A stretch of 64,000 nt of DNA, from contig OZ018412.1 of assembly GCA_963969595.1 (NCBI GenBank), positions 17,052,501-17,116,500 of the forward strand, in the 5' to 3' direction. Below the pieces are notes generated by a model. The model ran no database searches, was not told the origin of the DNA, and saw only the letters and a list, made by a program, of their open reading frames with translations. Source of the stretch: Neckera pumila. Its lineage: Eukaryota; Streptophyta; Bryopsida; Hypnales; Neckeraceae. The position numbers were made by a program, and so were the translations under genes. This document shows, one piece after another, positions 22,095-33,089 of the stretch (the stretch's first letter is position 1; the number at the start of each line of letters is the position of its first letter).

Positions 22095-22905
22095 ATTTTC
22101 AAAATACCATGTTGGAATCATCAATGATGAGATTCTTTTTGCTTTTGCACACTAAAACTCCTAAAAACTTATAATTGATTGGAAGTTCTAATAGCCGTGC
22201 ACGGATGATCCACTCCCCAAATCTTAGAGACAGTATCTTGCCTTACTAGATGAACTTTTGACAGATCATTGCCGTTGCTCTAACCCTTTCTTTCTTGCAA
22301 TGAAATTCCGTTTCATTTGTAAAAAAAAATAATTCTCTCCTTCTCCGTTGCACTTTGTGCTGCCTTCCCAAGTGCCTTCCATACTGGCTACAGCTCTTTC
22401 CAAACATGCTCTTAACCACTGTCCTGTGAAGCCAGGTCTTCTATAACGATGGCTATGTGTTCAGAGAAAAATCACATCAAAAATTCTTGCAATTTGTTTT
22501 CCCGAGTGTAGAAATTGGTGAGTGATTGATTGCCAGCATGGTTGGAGCTCGGAAGAAATCAGTCTCTGATCTTGGAAGTCCACGGGAGACAGTATCCAAT
22601 ATGGAAATTGGGCAGAGTGTCACTTTGTGTCTATGAAATTAATTGGACAATATACTTTTGTGTCAAAGATAATTTAACAAATGTCCTTGTGTCTCTATGA
22701 AATTGGACAAATATCCTTTGGTGTCCAAATTCTATTCTTAGTGTATCCCACTCTATCATCACTACACTAAATAGTGAAATTAGGTTGCCCCAGACTATAG
22801 TTGACCATGTTTGAAAGTGTTAGATATGAGAAATTAATGTGGGGCAATCTAATTTCACTATTTTGTGTAGACATTGTGTGTCCTAGTGTATTATATATTA
22901 TAACA
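22095..22905. other. Intergenic DNA with SINE tail and a hairpin MITE
   Basis: A SINE-like 3' end lies near 22,281-22,332 and matches the insert at 2039-2189. Short tandem TTGTGTCTATGAAATTGGACA-type units lie at about 22,620-22,730. No gene was recognised. Confidence 0.5.
22762..22870. mobile_element. 109-bp foldback MITE
   Basis: Inverted arms of about 31 bp start CTACACTAAATAGTGAAATT and continue AGGTTGCCCCA; the right arm is the complement with two or three mismatches. The loop is about 45 bp. Superfamily is not assigned. Confidence 0.7.
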
Positions 22906-23755
22906 GAATTATTGTTAAAATGCTACTCCCTCCGTCCCAAAATGATCTTCCGGTTCCCATCTATTTCGTGTCCCTAAATGATCTTCCGGTGTGACGTGGG
23001 AGGAAGGACCCACACATTGAAATGTTGATGCTTTTTTTAGAATGTTGAAAAATGTTTCCAAAAATGAGCTATCTATACTACTATTAACAAACCTCCGACC
23101 ATTGTACGCTGATGTCACCCAAATCTTCGTGGAAGTGACAAGCATGGAATCTGCAACAGTATTGTTGAATATAAAAAAATTCCAACGATTAGATGTTCAA
23201 ATGCTTAGATGGCTTACGTATTTGCTTCCGTAAGAAAGCCCCCAAATAGGGCCAAATGGATTTTAAAATGAATTCTGTTAGAAAGCTCCACAAATAGGGC
23301 TCTCATGAGAGCCATGCACATTCAAAGAAACATGCTACGACTGATGACGTGGACATTGTGAATCGCGGAAACGATACACCACCACCGAAGGCAGGGCGGG
23401 AACTGTGCTTGAGTGGCCAAATGAGTGGCCACCGGTGCTCCTTGCAAATGCCTAAAAACCCCTCTTTTGAGCACTCTGAAACTATACTTTGAATACTAAC
23501 CCAAACTTAAAATCTCTAGGACAATGGGAGACCATTGAGTTCTACTTAGTAGTCAAAACAGATTAAAAAAAATATTATTTTTAAGCTTAATCCGGAACAT
23601 TTTGTCTAACAGGAAGATCATTTTGGGATGGAGGGAGTAGTATTCTACAAACTTGGCACTTTCATGTTTAGACCATGTGGTCTGAAATCTAAACCTATCC
23701 TAGAAATGAATGGACAAATGTGGCATGCAATACCGCCATTTTAATGAATTTTGCA
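22906..23755. mobile_element. TTAAAATGGCG-family MITE, interrupted
   Basis: The left end GAATTATTGTTAAAATG and right end GCCATTTTAATGAATT match the family's TIRs. Inner text AAACTTGGCACTTTCA and GGTCTGAAATCTA match the complete copy at 31 kb. The element is split by the 712-bp mariner-type element at 22,926-23,637. Confidence 0.6.
22926..23637. mobile_element. Mariner/Stowaway-type nonautonomous element, 712 bp
   Basis: Terminal inverted repeats read CTCCCTCCGTCCCAAAATGA at the left, with TCTTCC continuing the match, and the complement (one mismatch) at the right. TA lies on both sides (22,924-22,925 and 23,638-23,639). No transposase frame is present inside. It sits inside another MITE. Confidence 0.8.
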
Positions 23756-23944
23756 GCTATTCTATCATCACTTGACATACTGTACTGTATATCCTAGCTA
23801 TTGTATCCTATCCCGTCACCATTTGACATAGTACATCCTAGTGTATCCCATTAATTCTATCCTCACCAGACAATATCTCTTGGAATTCTTCAATAATTCC
23901 ATAGATGGAAATATCGAACTGCCATCCAAGGGCTTGCCCTAAAT

Positions 23945-25258
23945 TTACAAGCGACGGAACTGTTCCGACCCCGCCTCCTCTGAAATCCCGGAGAGCTGGG
24001 GGTTGAACTGATGCGAGCTAGTGGACTGAAACCTCTGCGAGAACCTCTGACTGCCACTCACCACATTTTTGCTTTCTTCCAACTGTATCTTCTCCAACAC
24101 CTTCGCATTCTCCGTCCCAGCTCCAAACTCCGGCAGATTTCTGGCCGTGAGATGTCGCCTTATATGCGCCACGGTTCTCCCCGCCACCACCAACCCGACC
24201 CCTCCCGACCACATGCACGCCACCACCAGCGTCGCAAACACAATCGCCGCCACACTGTCCATCGCCGTTCCCGACACATCGTCCACGAACAGCAAGTATG
24301 TCCCGACCAAAATCAGCACCGCCAGCTGCCCAAACACGCGCTGCCACCGCCAATCTTCCGAGATGCGCGACAACGCGAGGTTGGTCGTCTGAATCGCCTT
24401 CAGCGTCTCCTTCGGCACGGGCAAGTCCTTACTGAAGTACTGATTCTCCAAGTCCACTTGCATGTGCTCCCGGAGCTTGGTTTCGTCGTCGCTCTTGTCG
24501 AAGGAGGAAACCGCGAGTTGGCGGAGCAAGGAGGAGACGAGGGATAAGAGAGTGAGCCAGGCGTAGACGACGGCGGCGTTGTAGAATAAGATGGGGCGCC
24601 ATGTGATGGGACTGGAGTGACCAACTGCTTCGATGAGACAAAATCCCACGATGACAAGCATGGCGAGGTGGGTTAAGTCGGACACCCAATCCTCCAGCTT
24701 GATCTTCGTCCACCACCACTGCTTCATGTTTGCTTTGAAGCGTTTCTTCATCAAAGCTCGACGGTCTTGCTCGTTGCGGTTGTGCCAGAGGAAAAAGACC
24801 CATTTGAAGACGACGAAGGCGACTACAATGAGCTGTAACAGGAGAATGATCCAGAGGGCAGTTATGACACCATCTTTCACAACGCGGTTCCAGAAGCGAT
24901 GGCTGTAGAGCTTCGCTAGGTCTGTGTACTCGCAATGCAAACCTTCTAAGAAGATTTGAGTTTGGGGCACTTGCCAAAACTTGTACTGCGTCCAGTACGG
25001 GGAGAGGTCGTGCACTTTGCCGAGGTCGAAGTAAGGGCGTGAGATGACTCGTGCGCCATGCTCTCCATATGTGAAGTTCTGGAGCGAGTAAGGATGTGTG
25101 GTGGAATCCTCGCAGCAGAACTTGAAGGAAGACTCCGGCCAGACCCTGAATAGGAGTCGGGAGGCGTTGCTGCGGAAAGAGTCGCACGGGATGGTGTGGT
25201 TGTAGACGCCCACCACACCTGGTGTGCCCAGCAGAGTTGCATCCTTCAGATCAGACAT
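23945..25258 (-). CDS. Intronless multi-pass membrane protein, family not recognised
   Basis: The open frame is 453 codons if read from a GTG at 25,306, but the first ATG is at 25,256-25,258, giving 437 residues. An in-frame TAA lies just upstream of the GTG. The first 130 residues are hydrophilic, with Cys residues (including CC) and three N-glycosylation sequons, two of them (NAS, NFT) after the ATG. Five hydrophobic segments follow at about residues 131-158, 198-212, 222-246, 309-325 and 335-360, with a charged loop (RRALMKKRFKANMKQWWW) after the first and a Ser/Gln-rich C-terminus. A sequon-rich N-terminal domain with no signal peptide or preceding membrane span suggests a missing upstream exon or a 5'-truncated copy. 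The GC content is clearly higher than the flanks. I did not recognise the family; a polycystin-like arrangement was considered but no signature supports it. Confidence 0.65.
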   Translation of the reverse strand: MSDLKDATLLGTPGVVGVYNHTIPCDSFRSNASRLLFRVWPESSFKFCCEDSTTHPYSLQNFTYGEHGARVISRPYFDLGKVHDLSPYWTQYKFWQVPQTQIFLEGLHCEYTDLAKLYSHRFWNRVVKDGVITALWIILLLQLIVVAFVVFKWVFFLWHNRNEQDRRALMKKRFKANMKQWWWTKIKLEDWVSDLTHLAMLVIVGFCLIEAVGHSSPITWRPILFYNAAVVYAWLTLLSLVSSLLRQLAVSSFDKSDDETKLREHMQVDLENQYFSKDLPVPKETLKAIQTTNLALSRISEDWRWQRVFGQLAVLILVGTYLLFVDDVSGTAMDSVAAIVFATLVVACMWSGGVGLVVAGRTVAHIRRHLTARNLPEFGAGTENAKVLEKIQLEESKNVVSGSQRFSQRFQSTSSHQFNPQLSGISEEAGSEQFRRL

Positions 25259-25459
25259 CGAGACGTGTACACAGTTTGGACTGGAATTGAAGATTTGATC
25301 TGTCACTCTCGTCTTGAACTCTTGGAAATTGGAAACTCGATCGTCGATGTGTTACTTGCACCTCAATTGCTTGTCCATTTGCAAGCTGTCCGCAAGCTAG
25401 CTAGCTTTTGTAAGCCTTGGATTGAGAAGCAGAAAGGACCTCCTTCATGAGTTGTCGAT

Positions 25460-26020
25460 CATGATTCGGCAGACTTCGGAACTCTTTTGTCTGTACCGAT
25501 AGTTCGTTTTGTACCGAATGGTCGGCACGTATTGTTGAGTCTGGGAAAAGATGTCTGCAGCTAGCGGCAGGCACAGCTGACAGCTGTGAACCGCGTGCGC
25601 TGTGAGCAGAAGCTAAGACAGTAACGTGGCTTAATTATCTGTTGGTCGTCACCCCTGGAGTGAGCTTTCCCAAGTCGCAAGGGCGTTCCGACATATTGTC
25701 CGAACTGCCGAGAGTGGGACAGTGGGCTTATCTGAAAGTCACGACTTCACGGAATAAAAAACAATGTTGGGAGGGGACGAAAGGTGGTGAACCCTGTTCA
25801 CAAGTTGACCCGTGAAAAGCATGAGACCAATCACCATGATAGTTGGGAAAAAAAAAAAAAAAAAAAAAAAAAAATTAAATTGATTTTTAGATCAATAGGT
25901 GCATTTCTTAATTCCTGTAGTAACTTTGAAGTCATCCACAGTACACTTTCAATTGGAGTCTGAGCATCCGTACTTGGTTAACTCCTGATGATTCAAGTGA
26001 CCATTTTCTGGTCGTTGTCC
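25460..26020. other. Upstream region of the membrane-protein gene, with poly(A) run
   Basis: No coding sequence was seen. An A homopolymer of about 26 bases lies at 25,849-25,874. The part from 25,460 to 25,800 is GC-richer than the rest and probably contains the promoter and 5' leader of the minus-strand gene. Confidence 0.4.
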
Positions 26021-26912
26021 CTTGTTTTTGAGCTTTTCATTCTCAAGTTTTGAGTTTTTTTTAAATAAAAATTATTTCTAGAAAACAAAGTGCATTATGA
26101 ATCCATGGTGGTATTTTCATCAAATCTTGAATTAAATTTCATTTTGAGGAGTTTTCCAAAATTAAGTTATGTAGTGTAGTTTACAACTCATTTTTTGGGG
26201 TTTGGTATGGGCATGGACTAGAAAGTCACCTAACCAATGTCGAGAGCGATATGATTCTGGCCCACCTTAAGAAAAATAGATCCACCTCAAAAAAGGCAAA
26301 TCCAAAGGGTTCAAAGAAAAGACAAGTGTCCCATTCTTATTTTTTTACAAACACTACTTTCATTTTAGTGATCACCGCGCATTGCAAGCTCCACTATGAA
26401 TTGAAAAATGTTTGGAATCTTATAAATTTTTTAATTTATATTTTCAATTCTCTTATCTTTTACTAAGAACAAAAAGGTCGTCATTTCAAAATAGTTTCAC
26501 TTAGATATGCTCCTTCAAAATGCACTACTTTCAGTTTTTTCATTGACCCAAATAAAACTTCAAACTTAAATATGTCCTAAATCATGCAGTCAAATAATCC
26601 CAACAATGAGATTGTTCATTTGTTCTAGTAAGCAAACTTAACCTAATCAAACAATTTTTTTTGTAAATTGTGAAAATTACATTCAAAAATGAAATCTATA
26701 AGTTATTATTCAAGAAGATGCTTAGATTGCCTAAAAAACAAAATTGTCTTTATCTCTCTCATCCTAGTCCAAATAGAATGAATTAAAGCTTTGCATGTAG
26801 AAAAATTATAATATTTTAGGAAAAAAACACATTTATTTTGACTTTTTGTGATTTTTTGGTGCTGCCTGCCAAGTTTAGTTCTAGACTTTTTGTTGTATGA
26901 GTTTTATTATAG
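26020..26912 (-). repeat. Fourth copy of the TTAACCCC element family, reversed
   Basis: Read in reverse complement, the sequence follows the order of landmarks seen at 9,361-9,960, including the TTCTATTTGGAC, GCAATT and CAATCTCATTGTTGGGATTA regions. AT-rich, no ORF recognised. Confidence 0.45.
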
Positions 26913-28691
26913 GGTGATTGCAAAAAACAATTGTCCTTTCTTTAGTCTCTTCAACCTCAAACAAGTGGTTTTTTTGCTCATAACATTTGCATCATATGTC
27001 AATTTTGTATGAAATTTGAAATGGAGGTACATATGTTAGCTGTAGACATTAATTGAGTCAATTTTTTTAGTTTTTCTAATTTATTAACTATTTTAAACAA
27101 TCCCCAATTGGATGTCTATTTTTTCCATTTTGAGGGGGTTTAGTACTACTTTTAATCCAAAAATGAAAATTTGAAGGTCAGAATTGGAAGACAAGGACTT
27201 CTAGTAAAGTTACACAATATTTTAAAGAGATTTTCTAAAATAGTACAGTATCCACCTTCCACGTGTGCTCAGAGTGTACTATCTTTGCACAAGGGCGGAG
27301 AACACAATCTCTTTCCTTAAAGATGCAAATGATTGAGAAGCAGCATCTTCAAGTTAAGGAAAAACATGATTCTTTAGTTTCTTTTTTGAATTTTTTTACT
27401 ATTTTCTAAATATAAAAAAACATTAAAATGACTATTTTCTTAGCATTTTCCATTGTTCTTTTGTTGTGCATAAGTCTTAAAGATAATTATTTTTAAGCTT
27501 GAATTTCACACACAAACTATTTAGAGTGTGTTGACAAGGTAGTATGTTTTGAAAGCAACCTTTTAAGCCTACCAAACTCATCAATGACAGTATTGGATAT
27601 TTCAAAGAACATGTCAATTAGTCCTAGATAAGGGATGCATTTACAACATGGTCACTTTAAGAGCAGACTACTTGAAGTTAATTAAAGTGCCTGAAATTGC
27701 TTTATTGTTCACTTGAATGTCACAATGACTAGTTCTCTATTTCAATAGTGATTTACTTTTGTTTGGAAGGGGACGTTTCACATGATATAGCAAGGCCCAA
27801 CTTTTCAAGTCTTGATTCAAGGACAAATTTTAACTTTCTAAGGTTATAGAAGGTGAGTAAAAAATAAAAAATATGGGACTTGGAATTCATAGTATGAAGG
27901 CCAAAAGTCCCAATTCTAAATTCCAACTTCTCTTGGGAATAATTTAGATAGCAATTAAGTATTGGATAGTTGCAAGAAACACCTACCGGTTTTGGCTCAA
28001 AATAGTCTCAGTACTGGAATCCTGTGACTTTTGGAATAAAATTATTAAAAATAAAATAAAATATGGATAATTTGTAAAGCATTCAAAATAGTATATATGT
28101 AAAAATTCAAACCTAAAAAAAATTTATCTCTAAAAGTTATGCACATTCTAAGAATGATGGAAAATGCAAAAAAATATATAATTTGGGATTTTATTTTTTT
28201 AAAATAGTAATAAGCATCAAAAAATTAAAGAAAAATTTCTATTTTTCCTAACTTGAAGGTGCTTCTCCTCAACCATTTTCATTATCAAGAAAAAAAAATT
28301 GTATTCTTTGCACATGCGCAAAGATAGTACACTTTGAGCACATGTAGAAGGTGGACACTTTATGTTTTTGAAAAATCTCTTTGTAGGCTTGTGTTGTTTT
28401 AGTAGAACTTCTTGTTTACCAATTTTTACCTTCAGATCTGCATTTTTGAGTTGGAAATAGTACTAAAACCCTCTAAAGTGGCCAACGTAGACATCCAATT
28501 GGGGGCAATTTTAAAATAGTAAACTAATTTTAAGAAATTGGAAAAAATTATTCAATGTCTAAAACTACCACATAGACGTTCATTTCAAATTTCATAAGAA
28601 AAAGACATATAATACAAAATTTATGAGCAAAAATGTATGTGTTCAAGGCCAAGGGGACAACAAAAAGGACAAGTGTTTCTTGCAACGACCC
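26913..28691. mobile_element. Foldback-type element, about 1.8 kb with long inverted arms
   Basis: About 26,913-27,370 is an approximate reverse complement of about 28,250-28,691. Shared text includes GGGTCGTTGCAAGAAACACT, ATCCAATTGGG, GTTTAGTACTA, AGGTGGACACT and GTACACTTTGAGCACATG. Arms of about 440 bp enclose about 880 bp without a recognised gene. Long diverged TIRs suggest a Mutator-type or foldback nonautonomous element. No target duplication could be fixed. Confidence 0.6.
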
Positions 28692-29790
28692 TGTTCAAAA
28701 AATTGACTAGAAAGTCAAATGCCAATTTTGGAGGCACTTTTAGCATCAAAAACTGCATTGGACAAATTTTAAAAAAAAAATTAGCCCACTAAGATGCCTT
28801 ATATGTTTCTTTTTCCTTTCTATATTCAAAAAATTATTGGGGCTTGAAAGCCAAGTTAGGTTTCCATTTTGGCTAGACCCAATTCAGCCTCTAACCCACT
28901 TGATGTCAAAACTTCCAAAAAATATTCCCATGTAAGCATTTGGGAGTGATGTAGGCTTTTAGGCTTGGCACGTAGTATGAAGCCCCAACTCCCAGTTTTT
29001 AGCTTTTCACCAATTACATTTTGACAATTCATTGGAACTTGGGACATAGTGTGAAGTGGCTCTAAAATCCTAAATTAGTAAGAACACCTAGTACGACCAC
29101 AATGCTTAAATTAACTTCATAGTGGTACTTAGACTTTTTTAACAAGGTAATAAATATAGAAAGGAATGTAAGTAGATTTGATGTTTTTTTAAAACATTTA
29201 GATTTATTATGAATTTTGAAGTTTACTAACAAAGTGACCTATAAACGCTACTAAGTAGGTTACTTTTCACAATTGACAAAAAGTGCATCCAAAAGGGTCA
29301 TCTCACTCACCTATCATATCTCCATATATACACTATTTTTTCAAAATCAACACAATATTTGAAACCTACTATGATAACATTCTATGTAAAAAAATTTGAC
29401 AACATCTTAATTAAGGTAGAAAATCCATTTGCGGCCCTAGCCCTAAGTCATTCCATCATTATAACCTTGGAAGGATGGTGTAGACCAAAGTGGTCCGATG
29501 GATGACAAAGAATCCTTTTATGTGAGACAAAAGTGCATATATTCCTCTTTGGAATTTTGTGCAAAAAAAGGAAATCTTGCACAATAGTTTGACCTCCAAT
29601 CGGAGTATTCTCGAGTCTTGAGTATTTTTAAGCAAATGATTCACATTGTTCCCAAAGGATGAGTTCCATGGTGACTAGCCCATCTTTACATTTGTGCTAC
29701 ATTTTCATCCTATTGTGGTCAAAACTCTTGTTTAATTTTTAAAATATTGGTTTTATACAAAACACGTTACTAAAATGTTGGTTTTCTATA
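28692..29790. other. AT-rich noncoding DNA
   Basis: No gene was recognised. Short ORFs lack family signatures. The stretch ends where homology to the window's first bases begins (about 29,800). Confidence 0.4.
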
Positions 29791-29930
29791 CAACAAAAAA
29801 CCACAATAGAAAAGTGGATTTCTATCTTTATGACCATCATAAGAGAGCTACGGATGTCTTCTATCTGAATGACCAAATGGTATAAATCCTTCATTTGGTA
29901 GCATGTGGTCTTCACATAGTGTATTGCAAT

Positions 29931-31406
29931 TTAAGCATTCTTTTGGGTCCGTATTCTACCTGTAAAATGTCCAAAATTTCTTGAAAAGTCGGTCTTTCTG
30001 TAGCATCTACATGCCAACGCCTCTGGAGCAACATCTTCAGTTAGGTTTGATGGTTCCAAGCAATCGAGGTCTTCCTCCACAAAGAACGTAATCAAAATCA
30101 CTTCTACCGACATCTTCTAATGGAATGCAGCCTGTTAATTAGAATTTTATAGCATATCATCCCATAACTATAGACATTTGATTCTTCAGTGAATTTTTGG
30201 TTTGACATCACCATTTTTCACGGCAACAAGAATCATTCTCTGGAGCTCTCCCGTTGTGCATTCGTAAATAACTGATCCGATACATCACAAAAGAACCTAT
30301 GCAATGTTGGATCAAACAACTTCAAATCTTCACTTTCCCAAAACAGAAACACGAGAACATTGGAGGCTTTGAGGTCTCTATGAACAAGTTCACTTTCATG
30401 CAAAGCTTTCATCGACTCTGCAATGTCCAGCAGAATGCAATTGACCTCTTCTTCTGTGAAGGGCACGCATCGGTTTGCGTTGTGTTACATATTCATATCG
30501 ATGAGCTTGCGCAAATCACCCCAACTTCGTTGCATCCAAAACGCAAACCTTCCATCAGGTAGCAAGGTTCCGTCATAGTGCAATATATCCACCTTTTCTG
30601 GTCAATATCCCACCCCATCAACTCTCCGGAGCATACCACGAGGCTACTGTTTCTGCAAGTCCTTCAGAGTGAACCTTCCCTTGAAGATTTTCAAGACGCA
30701 TTCCACCTTGTTACCATTTGGATACTCAACATCTGCTTCAAAAATGTCGCTTGGGCTCCCACTTCAATCTTACGACCAAGCTTCAACCTGTCCCCGTAAT
30801 CAGAAAAGAATCCACCCGCTCGTTTTGAAGCTTCTGAAAGACTTCTGAATTAGTCAGTTGGACTTCAGACTTGACATCCACAGACTTCAAGTCGCTCCAG
30901 TGATCTTGGCAGGATTGCAATCTCAAACTCAAGGTCGCTAGTATAATCACTCTAGCTTGGCTTGCATCATTTGGTTAATGCGTGCCGAGACGCAATTTGA
31001 AGAAGAGGCTTGAATTGAGTCAATATAGCAAGGAGAAAGACTATATGGGGAATTTCGTTAAAATGGCGGTATTCCGTGTGTCATTTTGACAATGTGCCAT
31101 TTTGACCATCTAGGACAGGTGTAGACTTCAGAACAACCGTTCTAAACTATCTAGGACATTTATAGATTTTGAAACGACCGGTCTGAACTATAGAAGTGCC
31201 AAAGTTTCGGAACGGCGCCATTTTAACGAAATTCGCCATCTATCAATACCTTGAATTGATGTGACGAAGTCTGACAGTGTACCTGCAGAGACAGAGGATC
31301 TCGAGTTGAGGACTTCCGTGTCATTGACTCCAGACTTGGCTTCCGTGTTTCTCAACTCCTGCACTGTCAACGTTGTTAAATTAGTGGCAGATTTCTGCGT
31401 CTCCAT
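29931..31406 (-). pseudogene. Decayed TKL-type protein kinase, copy 2
   Basis: The minus-strand ATG is at 31,404-31,406 and about 55 N-terminal codons are intact. After a MITE insertion and a degraded stretch, the kinase domain can be read: GDRLKLGRKIEVGAQA (glycine-loop region), a frameshift, YPNGNKVECVLKIFKGRFTL (containing the VLK lysine), DGRFAFWMQRSWGDLRKLI, then PFTEEEVNCILLDIAESM and LVHRDLKASNVLV (catalytic loop). The activation segment with DFG and APE cannot be found. The C-lobe resumes with DVGRSDFDYVLCGGRP and ends in RPTFQEILDILQ. Stops follow LQKQ, GY and MNM. The domain order is that of a plant TKL kinase, of a kind abundant in mosses. It matches copy 1 at the left edge of the window. 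Confidence 0.8.
31045..31239. mobile_element. Complete 195-bp MITE with CTAT target duplication
   Basis: The 24-bp terminal inverted repeats differ at one position (left end ATGGGGAATTTCGTTAAAAT, right end complement). CTAT flanks both sides (31,041-31,044 and 31,240-31,243). Kinase copy 1 has the empty site with one CTAT (near 2,229). This is the reference copy for the family fragments at 3,616, 22,094 and 22,906-23,755. Confidence 0.8.
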
Positions 31407-31559
31407 CTGAAATGTATATTTATACCGGTCCTAGTAATTAGAGCTTCTGAAGATGAATGTCACAATTTCTGGCTCCCGAAATCCCGTCAGTTTAACGGAC
31501 TATCGAAGATCTTCTCTCTATCAGATTGTTGCAATACCCTAAGAGTTCAATCTACTATG

Positions 31560-33080
31560 GATCCACTAAAATATGGCCAGGACCTGGAAGGCTGCAATGG
31601 GCAACAAGAAAAGAGCATTAAAAGAAAAATTCCAGATTTGATCCTTGAGTTCCATTTAGGTTCCCAGTCAAGTTGGCCATCCATGTGTTGAAATAGTCAC
31701 ACTCAGCAAGGTTCAGAGGCTAAGCCAGCAAGGTATGTAAATATATGTGTCATCATGCAAATTGTAGTGACAGCAGGGAACTAAAAGCCTTGGGGAATAA
31801 ATGACTATAGAATTTCGTCTAATGGCACAAGCTAGAAATTTTGCCACTAAAATGAAACACTACACCTTCAACACTCACACTCGGTCCAAGCTCTTCGATC
31901 ACCAAAAATTTGAACAAACTAGCCCCTACCAGCGTGAAGAGAATTGATTGAGAAGCTCATCTAATTGCATCCGAAAAGAAGTACATCAAACTTCTCTTCC
32001 TCTGAATAATGGCAAAGACTAATAGCAACGTGCACATAATATCGACACCTCCCTTATTTATTGTTAAATAAGTCCTACTTGACGTTCCTGCTTCAGAGAG
32101 TTGCTTGTCGGTAACGTCAATTTCGTCAGTTCGACAATATTAACACTTTTCAGGGTGCGCAACCTTGCTATACCATTCCTGTTCTTTACAGCTCGTGCAG
32201 ATGAATGTCACTACTTAGTTTCGGCGTGCAGAATTGCGCCAATTTGACAATCAGAGTTTAAGGCCTATATCGAGAGAGCTCTTGTGTGCAAGAGCTACAC
32301 AATTGAGGAGAAGTGAGAGCAGCAGAGCACTTCCAATGATACAATATCCGAATGATAGAAGGCTCTTGTAGTTTCGAGCACTGAAAGAGAGATGAAGAGG
32401 AAGACACTGTCGAGCAAGGGGAGCCAGGCTAATGCCCTCCAGGACTTTCGTACAGACACGGATAGAACATTTCAATACAGACACTTCTGGCTAGTCCTCC
32501 ACGTTTTTACAGGGTTAAGCGAATCTCCATGCATTAATTTGCGCCCAAAAGCATTAAAATATGAAAATTGTTTTGCAGTTTTGACCGGGAACAACCCTCA
32601 TGGCAGGAGAAACTCTCCCTAAGTTAGAATGCTTGCCAGATTGCCTCTCGAATAATGCCTCCACTAATTACCAGTCAACTCAACCCTGCATTAAAGATAA
32701 TGGACTTCTAATAAATGAGGTACATAGCTTGATTGTGGAAGTACAGGACACATTCAATTACAAAGTGTGTCACTGGAGAAGATTCGATTGTAAACTCAAT
32801 CCTCTGAATGACGTTCCAACCTTCTCGACAATGACATCTAGAATATTCCAGAAAATTTTACGATCCAGATGAGAAATGGAATTGAGTGCACTGTTATTTA
32901 GATCCAATAAAAGTGCTTACCCATACTCATCCATAGCAATAGATAATGGTGCAATCAACGAAACGTGCGCTCAACTAAAAAAGCGAATCAATGAGTTCTT
33001 AAGAATAAATTATATTGCACAACATGGCAACTGGAGCATGATGAAATTTAAATATTTCACACCTGAAGCATTCTTCAGAA
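31560..33080. other. Intergenic DNA, no gene recognised
   Basis: Upstream DNA of the kinase pseudogene and downstream DNA of the methyltransferase gene. Small ORFs on both strands include one minus-strand frame at 32,251-32,484 with a hydrophobic stretch (CIIGSALLLSLLLNCVALAH). None has a recognisable domain or clear exon partners. Confidence 0.4.
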
Positions 33081-33089
33081 CATTATTGA

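Noticed and set aside
24011..24657. ORFs of up to 178 codons on the plus strand and other minus frames across the membrane-protein gene
   Set aside because: Shadows of the GC-rich 453-codon frame; their translations are Pro/Arg/His-rich without domain signatures.
24429..25187. 252-codon minus-strand ORF overlapping the membrane protein
   Set aside because: It lies in another frame of the same GC-rich exon, with Pro/His/Arg/Leu-rich composition and no hydrophobic pattern; the main frame has clear membrane spans.
32251..32484. Small minus-strand membrane protein
   Set aside because: One hydrophobic stretch only, with no family match, no clear start context and no flanking exons.
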